A program made the position numbers and the translations under genes. Under the pieces are notes generated by a model. The model worked only from the letters and a program-made list of their open reading frames with translations. It did no database searches and was not told the origin of the DNA. Shown here piece by piece: positions 1-8,000 of a stretch of DNA of 8,433 bases (position 1 is the first letter of the stretch; each line of letters begins with the position of its first letter). This DNA is from an uncultured archaeon (lineage in GTDB: Archaea > Thermoproteota > Nitrososphaeria > Nitrososphaerales > CALBXV01): positions 1-8,433 of the forward strand of contig CALBXV010000048.1 of assembly GCA_937890045.1 (NCBI GenBank), given 5' to 3'.

Positions 1-105
1 GCAGTACATCAAGGTAGAGATTTTCATGATGATAATAAGTTTGAAGAAGATGCTGAAAAATGGGCAAATAAACACATTTCAATATGGATGAAAAAAATAA
101 AGTAA
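1..105 (+). CDS. C-terminal end of an unrecognised protein (partial)
   Basis: Frame 1 is open from the first base to a TAA at 103-105, giving the last 34 residues of a protein that starts outside the window. The tail is hydrophilic and charged (acidic stretch, then a Trp-containing, Lys-rich end finishing WMKKIK). No motif can be recognised in so short a piece. It is on the same strand as the replication/recombination genes and only 34 bases upstream of the next start, so it probably belongs to the same operon. That gap holds no convincing promoter or terminator: a TTGAC-like and a TATATT-like hexamer are present, but only about 10 bases apart. I am confident this is a coding end and have no view on its function. 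Confidence 0.6.
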   Translation, partial: AVHQGRDFHDDNKFEEDAEKWANKHISIWMKKIK

Positions 106-139
106 TTTGACTAAATTAGGTTATATTTAATAGTAAGTT

Positions 140-490
140 ATGAAACCACGTAGTGCCAAAAACAAGGGCAAACGGTTACAAAATAAAATCCGTGATTTAA
201 TCCTTGAAAAATTTAACAATATATTAGAACAAGATGATGTTCGTTCTATCACCATGGGCGATTCAGGTGAGGATATACTCTTATCACCTGTAGCCCGTAG
301 ATTATTTCCATTTAGTGTAGAATGTAAAGCACAAGAATCTCTTAGTATTTGGTCTGCATTACAACAAGCAGAAAGTAATGCTGGAAAACATATACCATTA
401 TTGGTATTTAAAAGAAACAGAAGTAAAACATACGCAGTTTTAGAATTTAAAGAATTATTAAAGTTATTGAATGAATCAGAAATTACTTAA
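140..490 (+). CDS. small PD-(D/E)XK-type nuclease, possibly a resolvase
   Basis: A 116-residue protein with the layout of small PD-(D/E)XK nucleases (RecB-like/archaeal Holliday-junction-resolvase fold). A basic N-terminal helix (KNKGKRLQNKIRDLI, residues 8-21) comes first, then a Gly-Asp-Ser-Gly-Glu-Asp-Ile stretch with candidate metal ligand Asp45. Next are a strand with Glu61-Cys62-Lys63 (the ExK half of the motif) and a helix with Gln75/Gln76, where this superfamily often has a conserved Gln. The glutamate often found in the first helix seems replaced by Gln14. In the family these residues bind Mg2+ and cut phosphodiester bonds. Restriction-type or structure-specific (branched DNA) activity cannot be told apart here, but the recombination neighbours favour branch processing or repair. 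It overlaps the primase gene by 20 bases. The ribosome-binding site before the ATG is weak (TAAG). Fold assignment is moderately sure; substrate is inference. Confidence 0.65.
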   Translation: MKPRSAKNKGKRLQNKIRDLILEKFNNILEQDDVRSITMGDSGEDILLSPVARRLFPFSVECKAQESLSIWSALQQAESNAGKHIPLLVFKRNRSKTYAVLEFKELLKLLNESEIT

Positions 491-1415
491 TTTATTACAT
501 AGAGTCATAGGTAGTAAAGGTACAAAACTTAAAAAAAATGATGAGTATATGTACTGGTCTCCATTTATATCACATCATAAACCAAAATTACAAGTAAATG
601 TATTTACTCAAAAATGGCATTGTTGGGTTTCTAATGAAGGTGGTCATACTTTATTTCAGTTATTTAAAAAATTAAATGCTACAAATGACCAATTTACAGA
701 ATTACGAGAAATTATTGGGGAAACTACATATAGTTCAGTTCAGGTAAAAGATGAACAAACTAAAAAAGTAGAGTTACCAAAAGAATTTTTATCTTTAGCA
801 TATAAACATCCATCACCAGTATATGGACACGCTATGTTTTATTTATCTAATAGAGGAATTACATACGAAGATATATTAAAATATAATATTGGATATTGTG
901 ATGAAGGACTTTATACCAATCGAGTTATTATTCCATCATATGATGACAACGGCCAATTGAATTTTTTTGTGGGTAGGGACATATTTGAAAGTAAAATGAA
1001 ATATAGAAATTCACCAACTACAAAAGATGTTATTGGTTTTGAATTATTTATTAATTGGGATGAACCAATTGTTTTATGTGAAGGCCCTTTTGATGCAATA
1101 GCAATAAAAAGAAATGCTATACCACTATTTGGTAAAACTATAATGCGTAATTTAAAGAAAAAAATTTATGAGAATAGTGTAAAAAAGATATATTTAGCAT
1201 TAGATGAGGATGCTATTATAGATTCTATTAAAATAACAGAAGAATTTAGTAAAAATGAAATAAATGTTTATTTGATAAAATTATTAAAAAAAGACCCAAG
1301 TGAGATTGGTTTTAAAAATTTCGTATATTTAATTAATGACACTAAAAAGACAACCTTTTCAGATTTAGTAAAGTTGAAATTAAATGGCAAAAAACGAAAA
1401 TATATGGAAATTTAA
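471..1415 (+). CDS. TOPRIM DNA primase (T4 gp61/DnaG-like) with degenerate zinc finger
   Basis: A 314-residue protein with the order of a DnaG/gp61-type primase, which makes RNA primers at the phage fork; T4 gp61 has a similar length. Residues about 20-70 match a CHC2-type zinc-finger domain (SPFISHHKPKLQVN, then WHCWVSN and GGH), but the expected CxxC...CxxC reads Ser30/Ile33...Cys51/Ser54, so zinc binding is doubtful. Residues about 118-180 match the catalytic-core N-terminal part: YLSNRGI, IGY, an NRVIIPSYD strand and VGRDI. The TOPRIM domain follows, with catalytic Glu204 in CEGPFDA and the acidic pair Asp245/Asp247 in LALDEDA. KKDPSEIGF lies near the C-terminus. No helicase domain is fused, so a separate helicase should be encoded elsewhere. 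The ATG at 471 lies inside the preceding gene with no strong Shine-Dalgarno sequence, suggesting translational coupling. Primase identity is fairly sure. Confidence 0.85.
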   Translation: MNQKLLNLLHRVIGSKGTKLKKNDEYMYWSPFISHHKPKLQVNVFTQKWHCWVSNEGGHTLFQLFKKLNATNDQFTELREIIGETTYSSVQVKDEQTKKVELPKEFLSLAYKHPSPVYGHAMFYLSNRGITYEDILKYNIGYCDEGLYTNRVIIPSYDDNGQLNFFVGRDIFESKMKYRNSPTTKDVIGFELFINWDEPIVLCEGPFDAIAIKRNAIPLFGKTIMRNLKKKIYENSVKKIYLALDEDAIIDSIKITEEFSKNEINVYLIKLLKKDPSEIGFKNFVYLINDTKKTTFSDLVKLKLNGKKRKYMEI

Positions 1416-1602
1416 TGAGGATGAATGGAAAGTTCATATTGAAGATAGTAAACTTCTTGACAAACTCATAGAAAAGTTTAGTTTGGAACGTTCCACTATT
1501 TATTATGGCAACGGCGGACTTTCAGAAGAAACTGCCTGGGATATTATAGTTTCAAATAATTTGATAAATAAAATAAAAAAATATATTAAGGGTAATACTT
1601 GA
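1384..1602 (+). CDS. unrecognised 72-residue protein
   Basis: A small acidic-then-basic protein that I do not recognise. The N-terminal third is rich in Trp and acidic residues (NIWKFNEDEW). The middle (KLLDKLIEKFSLERSTIYYG) looks like an amphipathic helix followed by a turn, and the end (about residues 50-70) is another helix with a Lys-rich face. There is no signal peptide, membrane segment or cysteine motif. The ATG at 1384 is the only in-frame ATG, overlaps the end of the primase gene by 32 bases and has no clear Shine-Dalgarno sequence. Its TGA overlaps the TTG start of the recombination nuclease by 4 bases. Conserved-looking packing between primase and nuclease genes supports a real gene, perhaps an accessory factor for one of them, but nothing in the sequence shows a function. 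Confidence 0.7.
   Translation: MAKNENIWKFNEDEWKVHIEDSKLLDKLIEKFSLERSTIYYGNGGLSEETAWDIIVSNNLINKIKKYIKGNT
1588..1592 (+). promoter_or_regulatory. ribosome binding site deciding a TTG start
   Basis: AAGGG ends 6 bases before the TTG at 1599, an ideal Shine-Dalgarno position. It lies within the last codons of the 72-residue gene. It supports TTG as the true start: the next in-frame ATG is codon 67, which would delete the first two metallophosphoesterase motifs. Confidence 0.7.
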
Positions 1603-4600
1603 TAAAAGAAAATGTTGTAAAAGTTCCATTTCGTAAATTAAAATACATACACCACATTTCAGATATACAAATTCGTAACCTTAAACGACATAGGGAATAC
1701 GAAGAAGTTTTTGAAAGAACTTATACTGAAATAAAAAAATATAAAGACAATTCAGTTGTTTATATCGGTGGTGATATAGCACATAGTAAAACTGATATGT
1801 CTCCTGAATTGGTAGATCAATTATCTCGATTATTCAAAAATTTAGCAGATATTGTTCCTACTATTATTATAGCGGGAAATCACGATTGTAATTTAAATAA
1901 TCTAAATAGATTAGATTGTTTAACCCCAATTGTAAAAAATCTCAATCATCCTAATTTACATTATTTAAAAAATACAGGTATTTACAAATGTGCAGATGTA
2001 CAATTTGTAGTATGGGATGTTTGGGATAAAGATAAAGATTATATTAAAGCAAAGGATGTTGACGGAGATACTAAAATAGTATTATATCACGGAACGGTAG
2101 ATCAATCAAGAACTGATTTAGGATTTAAGTTACCATCTAAAGTTAAATTATCTTTATTTAATGGTTATGATTTAGGATTGTTAGGTGATATACATAAACG
2201 ACAACACTTAAATAAAAAAGAAACAATTTCTTATTGTGGATCATTAATTCAACAAAATCATGGTGAAGGAGTAGACCACGGCTATTTATTATGGGATGTT
2301 TCAAAACGCAAATCTACTTATATTCCAATTTTAAATGATTATGGTTATTATACGATAGATATTGATGATGGAAAAGTTCCAATTATTGGTAACATGCCTA
2401 AAAAAGCTCGGGTAAGAGTTAGAGTATCTAATACTACAGCAACTCAATTAAAGAAAGCATTAGCTGTTATTCATAAAGAATATGGAATTAGAGAAATTAC
2501 TGTAACAAAAATGGGTACTACAACTGAAAGAGTTCGTGGTGAGGATAGAATAGATGTTGGGGATATTACAAACGCATCTTATCAGTTTGGATTAATAGAA
2601 GATTATTTAAAACGAAATCATATAATTGATGATGACGTTTTATTAAAGATAAAAAATATAAATGATGAATTAAATAGATATATGCCTGAAGAAGACATAA
2701 GTAGAAATATTAATTGGAAAATTAAAAAGTTTGAGTTTTCTAATATGTTTTCTTATGGTGAAAATAATGTAATAGATTTAACAAGATTAACAGGTATGAT
2801 TGGTTTATTTGCTCCAAATGCGAGTGGTAAATCAGCGTTATTAGATGCTATATCTTTTTGTTTATTTGATACTTCATCAAGAGCGTTTAAAGGTGAAAAT
2901 GTTCTTAATAACAAAAAGAAATCTTTTCAATGTAAAATAAATTTTGAAATAAATGATTTAGATTATTTTATTGAACGATTTGGAAGATTACAGAGAGATG
3001 GGCATGTAAAAGTTGATGTTAATTTTTGGATGATAGATGAATCAGGTGATAAAATTTCTTTGAATGGTGATCAAAGAAGAACAACAAACGCAAATATTAG
3101 AAGAGTAATTGGTACGTATGATGATTTTTTATTAACTACATTATCAGCTCAAAATAATTCTACGGTTTTTTTAGATAAGACTCAAAAGGAAAAAAAGGAG
3201 TTATTAGCACAGTTTATGGGATTATCTATTTTTGACCGATTATATGTAACAGCACATGAAGAAATATCTGAAGTTTATGCAGTTTTACGTAATTTTAAAA
3301 AAACAAATTTTGAAAGTGAACTTTCTATAATTGAAAAAGAAATTGAAAAACAAAATAAAGTTAAAGATTCTTTAGAAAGTGAAAAAATAGATTTTACTTC
3401 CATAAATAGAAAGATGGAAAAAGAAATTTTAAAATTAAATAAACAATTAAAACTTGTTGAGGGTAGTATAACAGATATAGATAAATTAAAAGAAAATTCT
3501 ATTTTATTTAAAGATGATTTAAATAATATAGATGGGGTTTATGAAAATTTAAAAACAAATTTTGAAGAAAATAAAAGAAAAGAAAGTGAATTTGAAGAAC
3601 TTATAAATGAATATAATACTAAAAATGTAAATCAAAAATATCTTGAGTTAGAACAATATGAATATCAACATAATTTAGTGAAAATTGATATTGATAAATT
3701 AAAAATTGAAGTTAGAAATAAGTTGGATAAATTAGATAAACTTCAAGATTTAGAATATGATCCAGATTGTAATTTTTGTATGAGTAATCCATTTACTCTT
3801 GATGCTATAAAAACAAAAGAAGGTATCGAATCTGATAAAGAATCTGCGGCTAAATTGGTAACAAAATTAGATAATTTAGAAGAAGTAATTACAGATTTAA
3901 CTGTTATACGAGATAAAAAAATAAAACTTGATAAAACTATTGATGAATTAAAACAAATTAAAAGTAGACAATCCGAAGTAAAATTTCAGAAAAAATTATT
4001 GATAGAAAAGAAAGATAATCTTTCTAATAAGTTAATTACAAATAAAGAGAAAATTGATTTATATTATGAACAAGAAAAAGATATTTTATATAATAAACAA
4101 ATAGAAGAATCAATAGAAAAAGTTGAAAAACAAAGTGATGGTGTTAAAGAGCAGTTAGATATTCTTACGTCTTCTATTCAGACTTGTTATGGTGAGTTAA
4201 AAGTTCTTGAAACTAAAAAGTATTCTATTTTAGATACAATTGAAGAAGTTGAAAAACTTGAAAAGAAATATAATGCGTATGAATATTATTTGGATGCAGT
4301 AAAAAGAGATGGTGTTCCTTATGAATTAATATCAAAAGCACTTCCAATGATTGAAGGTGAGGTAAATAATATTTTATCACAAATAGTAGATTTTCAAATT
4401 ATATTTGAAATGGATGGAAAGAATATTAATAACTATCTTGTATATGATGATGATAATGTATGGCCATTAGAACTATCAAGTGGTATGGAACGATTTATTA
4501 GTTCTCTTGCTATTCGTGTTGGGTTGATTAATGTATCTAATTTACCGTGTAGTAACTTTTTAGCAATAGACGAGGGGTTTGGAACAATGGATAGCGATAA

Positions 4601-4751
4601 TATTAATTCAGTATATCAATTATTTCAATATCTTAAATCACAATTTCAATTTGCATTGATTGTATCACATATTGATTCAATGAGAGATACAGTAGATACA
4701 TTATTAGAAATTAAAAAAGAAAATGATTTTAGTGAAATTAATTTTGCTTAA
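1599..4751 (+). CDS. fused Mre11-Rad50 (SbcD-SbcC; gp47-gp46) recombination nuclease/ATPase
   Basis: A 1050-residue chain containing both halves of the double-strand-end processing complex. Residues 1 to about 355 form the Mre11/SbcD/gp47 metallophosphoesterase: SDIQ (Asp22, Gln24), GGDIAH (Asp59, His62), AGNHD (Asn94-His95-Asp96), YHG (His164) and GDIHKRQ (Asp197, His199). A short linker leads to the Rad50/SbcC/gp46 SMC ATPase, which starts near Trp373. It has Walker A APNASGKS (405-412), Q-loop Gln518, two long coiled coils (about 560-720 and 735-905) around a zinc hook CNFC (Cys724/Cys727), signature LSSGMER (959-965), Walker B FLAIDEGF with Asp991-Glu992, a D-loop (TMD) and His1024. In the family, ATP-driven opening and closing controls Mn-dependent nuclease action on DNA ends; in T4 it resects ends for recombination-dependent replication. 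The start is TTG, with a good ribosome-binding site and a 4-base overlap with the upstream gene. Two metal-ligand positions differ from the archaeal enzyme. Identity is very sure; activity of the fused form is inferred. Confidence 0.95.
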   Translation: MIKENVVKVPFRKLKYIHHISDIQIRNLKRHREYEEVFERTYTEIKKYKDNSVVYIGGDIAHSKTDMSPELVDQLSRLFKNLADIVPTIIIAGNHDCNLNNLNRLDCLTPIVKNLNHPNLHYLKNTGIYKCADVQFVVWDVWDKDKDYIKAKDVDGDTKIVLYHGTVDQSRTDLGFKLPSKVKLSLFNGYDLGLLGDIHKRQHLNKKETISYCGSLIQQNHGEGVDHGYLLWDVSKRKSTYIPILNDYGYYTIDIDDGKVPIIGNMPKKARVRVRVSNTTATQLKKALAVIHKEYGIREITVTKMGTTTERVRGEDRIDVGDITNASYQFGLIEDYLKRNHIIDDDVLLKIKNINDELNRYMPEEDISRNINWKIKKFEFSNMFSYGENNVIDLTRLTGMIGLFAPNASGKSALLDAISFCLFDTSSRAFKGENVLNNKKKSFQCKINFEINDLDYFIERFGRLQRDGHVKVDVNFWMIDESGDKISLNGDQRRTTNANIRRVIGTYDDFLLTTLSAQNNSTVFLDKTQKEKKELLAQFMGLSIFDRLYVTAHEEISEVYAVLRNFKKTNFESELSIIEKEIEKQNKVKDSLESEKIDFTSINRKMEKEILKLNKQLKLVEGSITDIDKLKENSILFKDDLNNIDGVYENLKTNFEENKRKESEFEELINEYNTKNVNQKYLELEQYEYQHNLVKIDIDKLKIEVRNKLDKLDKLQDLEYDPDCNFCMSNPFTLDAIKTKEGIESDKESAAKLVTKLDNLEEVITDLTVIRDKKIKLDKTIDELKQIKSRQSEVKFQKKLLIEKKDNLSNKLITNKEKIDLYYEQEKDILYNKQIEESIEKVEKQSDGVKEQLDILTSSIQTCYGELKVLETKKYSILDTIEEVEKLEKKYNAYEYYLDAVKRDGVPYELISKALPMIEGEVNNILSQIVDFQIIFEMDGKNINNYLVYDDDNVWPLELSSGMERFISSLAIRVGLINVSNLPCSNFLAIDEGFGTMDSDNINSVYQLFQYLKSQFQFALIVSHIDSMRDTVDTLLEIKKENDFSEINFA

Positions 4752-4912
4752 TCACTTAATATTTGTTTTGTAGGTAATATTCTTCTCGTACATTTTTCTT
4801 TTATAATATGTTCTATTAACGCATACATTTTTAATCCGTGATTTCTTGAATAGTTTTTTGCTATATCACGGTATTCTTTTCTTATTTTTATAGTAACAAA
4901 TTTATCATCCAT
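4748..4912 (-). CDS. small ribbon-helix-helix-like DNA-binding protein
   Basis: Reading the minus strand from an ATG at 4912-4910 to a TAA at 4750-4748 gives 54 codons. The N-terminus, MDDKFVTIKIRKEYRDIAKN, has an alternating beta strand (FVTIKIR) followed by a helix. A turn with Asn-His-Gly and a second helix (LKMYALIEHIIKEK) follow, then a basic tail. That is the size and order of an Arc/MetJ/CopG-type ribbon-helix-helix protein, whose paired strands insert into the DNA major groove as a dimer. The gene is convergent with the recombination nuclease gene and the two overlap by 4 bases at their stop codons. No strong Shine-Dalgarno sequence precedes the ATG; AAAGGA lies about 20 bases upstream. 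A role in transcriptional regulation, perhaps of itself or of the neighbouring late promoter, is inference. It could instead be a chance frame, but the coherent fold pattern and exact fit between neighbours argue against that. Confidence 0.65.
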   Translation of the reverse strand: MDDKFVTIKIRKEYRDIAKNYSRNHGLKMYALIEHIIKEKCTRRILPTKQILSD

Positions 4913-4924
4913 ATTGATAAATAT

Positions 4925-4933
4925 TGTAATACA
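4925..4933. promoter_or_regulatory. candidate operator palindrome (TGTAATACA)
   Basis: A perfect 4+1+4 palindrome lies 12 bases upstream of the start of the small minus-strand DNA-binding gene. Ribbon-helix-helix repressors often bind short palindromes that overlap their own promoters, so this is a candidate autoregulatory site. It is short and the region is AT-rich, so chance is quite possible. Confidence 0.2.
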
Positions 4934-4978
4934 TCCTTTTTAACTACTTTATATATATTTTTTATTGATTATTAAGTT

Positions 4979-4986
4979 TATAAATA
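4979..4986 (+). promoter_or_regulatory. T4-type late promoter box TATAAATA
   Basis: An exact match to the T4 late promoter consensus TATAAATA, which in T4 is recognised by RNA polymerase carrying gp55 and gp33 with the sliding clamp gp45. It sits in the only sizeable gap between genes, 37 bases upstream of the structural gene's ATG, which would leave a short leader with a good ribosome-binding site. No -35 element is needed for this promoter class. The box lies inside a 12-base palindrome (4980-4991). The match and position are seen directly; late use is inferred from T4. Confidence 0.65.
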
Positions 4987-5012
4987 TTTATTACTGAAAC
5001 AACATATTATTT

Positions 5013-5016
5013 GGAG
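5013..5016 (+). promoter_or_regulatory. ribosome binding site GGAG of the structural gene
   Basis: GGAG is followed by 7 bases and then the ATG at 5024. This is the clearest Shine-Dalgarno sequence in the window and fits a highly expressed virion protein. Confidence 0.75.
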
Positions 5017-5023
5017 ATTTTAT

Positions 5024-8000
5024 ATGGGTGTTATTGCACGCCGTCTTATAAAAGAAAATTACCACGAAGTTGAAGTTTTTATAAACGATACAACTAATAC
5101 ATATTTTAATATAGAAGAATTTCCTACGACTTTTACTCAAGGTCGTAGTGCGTTTAAAATATTTGGTTCTGAGTTTTTAAGAACAGATATTCCATTAAAG
5201 ATGGAAATATTAGATAGTGCTGGAAATACTGTTTATATTACACCAGTAGATGTTATAGGAGAATCAAATCCAACTTTAGTATATAGATATATAACTGTAG
5301 AAGTTTACAGACCACCTATAAATCAACCAGGTCTTGGTACTTTAACAATTTTGGGGGAACTTGATCCTGCAAAATTTCCAACTCCAATTCCATCTCAATT
5401 TCAAGATACATATAATGTAAAACTTACAAAAAAGGTTAATATTGATGTTGCTACAGCAATTAATACACAACCAATTAGGTTTTATCGAGATCCAAATGTA
5501 ATTACTCAAGAAGTTGTTCGAGCTAGATTAGTGAATACTCCACTTGAAGATAGGTCAGTTTCTGGTTCTTTAGCACATGGTTCTGCTCGTGACGATATGT
5601 TAGGTTTTCGCCGATTAGCTGGTTCGAGACAAACTAATACTCAAGAAGGAACTGGGCAACAAGGAACAGGAGTAGGTTCTAATGTTCAAAGTGTTATTGA
5701 TTCTTGGAAATATAGAACTGGGGCGTATGGTACAAGGGCTCTTTCAAGCAGAAGAGGAAGAACTGGTCAATTCGGATCTCCTATAGCATTTTCGTATAAA
5801 ATTTATGTACCTTTTGGTGATGATAATTATTTTAATTCACAAATGGTTGGTGGGACAATTGAAATTCCAAGACCGAAACATAGGATAGATGGTAATTTTA
5901 GAATAATTGATGAAGATGTTTCTGCCACTAAAGTAACTAATTTTTATGAAACAGGTAGCGGCCCTGAGGGATTTCCACAAACAGGTAGTTTTACAGCAAG
6001 TATTATAAGTGTTCCTAATAGGTATACCGCGGTTACTAATATACCGTATGAAACAACTGTTTATGAAAGTACTACTGGTGGAAGACATTCAGCTACCCCA
6101 GCCGATAAAAGTTCAAGAACTCCTTATAAATATATAACTAAGTTTAACCATAGTGCTTGGACAGCTTCTTATGCAGAGAATGTAATTCCAGTTTCGTCAA
6201 GTGTTCATTTTGATTCGTTCTTAGATATGACTATAAAAAATATGAGAACCTTTTCAGGAGATGTATATAAATTAAAAATTCACGGTGCTAGTGAAAATCA
6301 AATGGCAGACTATTCAGTATTGGCCGATCAGATTGTTGAATCTCCAGAACTGTTGGTAGATTCAGCGTCTCCATCAGGTTATTTTAGATTTGGTTATTTT
6401 ATTGACCAAGACCATATTAATACTTATTGGCAAAGTTCTTCATATGCTCCATCAACTGGTGGTAATGTTGTATTAACATCTGATAGTAGTGAAATAATAG
6501 ATGCATTACATTTAAGTGGTTCAACTTATGGTAAAAATGAATATATAATTTTTCAAAATAAATCTATTAATAATTTTTTGATTCAAAAAGATATTCCTTA
6601 TACACTAACGGCCCACATAAAAGGTAAAAAAACAAAAAAAGTAAATTCAGATGGAAATGTTGTTAATGAGGCAGAATTATTTTTTCATTTATCAGGTTCA
6701 AGGTTAGTTGGATCAAAGTTAGTTAATAATCCAGTACTTGGAAGAGAATTTACTAATGAAAATGGTAAAGCGGTTTCTTTAAGAATATCTTCTGATGAAA
6801 ATATAAGTGGTTATAAAGATTTTGATATAGTCGAACATACATTTTTACCAAATTTTAAATTAGATAAAATTGTAAATCGTGATACAAGTTTACAAATAAG
6901 AGCAAATTCTGGAGAATGGCAAATAAGTGATCTTTCTCTAAGACCAGCGTCAGAAACTGGTTTTTCACCAGATGAATTTAAAATAAGAGTTCCATTACCA
7001 AGATCAACAAGACCCGATAATTTTGATTTTGTTATAGAATATTTTGATATTAATAGTAATACTGCGGAAACAGTTACTATGTTAGAAGCTATTGGTATAT
7101 CGGGTTCAAATTTGGTACTTGATGGTGATGATAACTTATTAACAGGTTCTTTATTTTTTGGAAATGCTATTGGTGAAGGTATTGAATCCGCTGGAGCAAC
7201 TTCTGCGTATATGAGGGCGGTAGGTTATCATGGATTCACAAGTGCATCTGAACATGGTTATGGTGGATTTATAATTTTTAGTGGTTCAGTATTACCAAAT
7301 AGCGGTGACCAATATGCTGGAGCTGGATTAGAAATACATGATGGAACTACAGGTTCAGCAGAAAGATATTTTAGATTTAGAACTAATATGGGGGGTTTAC
7401 CAAATAGTTCTTCATTATTTAAAGTTAAAACTGATACGTTTTTTCTTGGAACATCTACATCAACATTCATAAGTGGTTCAGATGGTAATATAGAAATAAG
7501 TTCTTCTAAATTTCATGTACAACCAGATGGTGATGTTGTTATGAATGATATAACAGCAAGTAGTGCATTAATAACTGGAAGTTCAAACATTGGTGGTTGG
7601 TTAATAGGTAGAGATCCAGATACAGGAAATCAGGTATTAAGTGGGTCTAATGCGGTGTTAGATGCAACAGGTGCTGCATTATATAGACAAGCGTATGGCC
7701 CACAAACAGCGAAAATGTCAGGTTATTATATTGATTTTACTCCAAGTGGACAATCGTCTGGTAATAAATATTATGTAAGATTTGGAACTAATTTTGCAAT
7801 AAGAGATGATGGTATTCTTATTGCAAGTGGAGCAGTTATAGAAGGTCAACTTACAGCGTCTACTGGTAAAATTGCTGATTGGACGATTAGTGATACTACA
7901 CTTCACAAATATACAACATCTAATACATATACTGGATTATCTTCAACTGGCCCAGTTAGATTTTTTGCAGGAGCGGCATCATTAGCCGCAAGTGGTAGTG

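Noticed and set aside
107..128. TTGAC and TATATT as a host-type promoter before the small nuclease gene
   Set aside because: The two elements are about 10 bases apart, far short of the usual 17.
2682..2684. Internal ATG (codon 362) that could start a separate Rad50 protein
   Set aside because: It sits neatly at the domain boundary but has no Shine-Dalgarno sequence, so separate translation is not supported.
4758..4781. AATATT...AATATT stem after the nuclease gene
   Set aside because: Only 6 A/T pairs and no following T-run; too weak for a terminator.
4836..4871. 7-base inverted repeat CCGTGAT/ATCACGG with a 22-base loop
   Set aside because: Lies inside the small minus-strand coding region, the loop is long and no T-run follows, so it is not a terminator; probably chance.
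5837..6088. Minus-strand frame of 83 codons
   Set aside because: Lies wholly inside the structural gene; Ser/Cys/Thr-rich composition is the mirror of its codons; no ribosome-binding site or motif.
6125..6132. Second TATAAATA box
   Set aside because: Inside the structural gene, with no gene start downstream; expected by chance in such AT-rich DNA.
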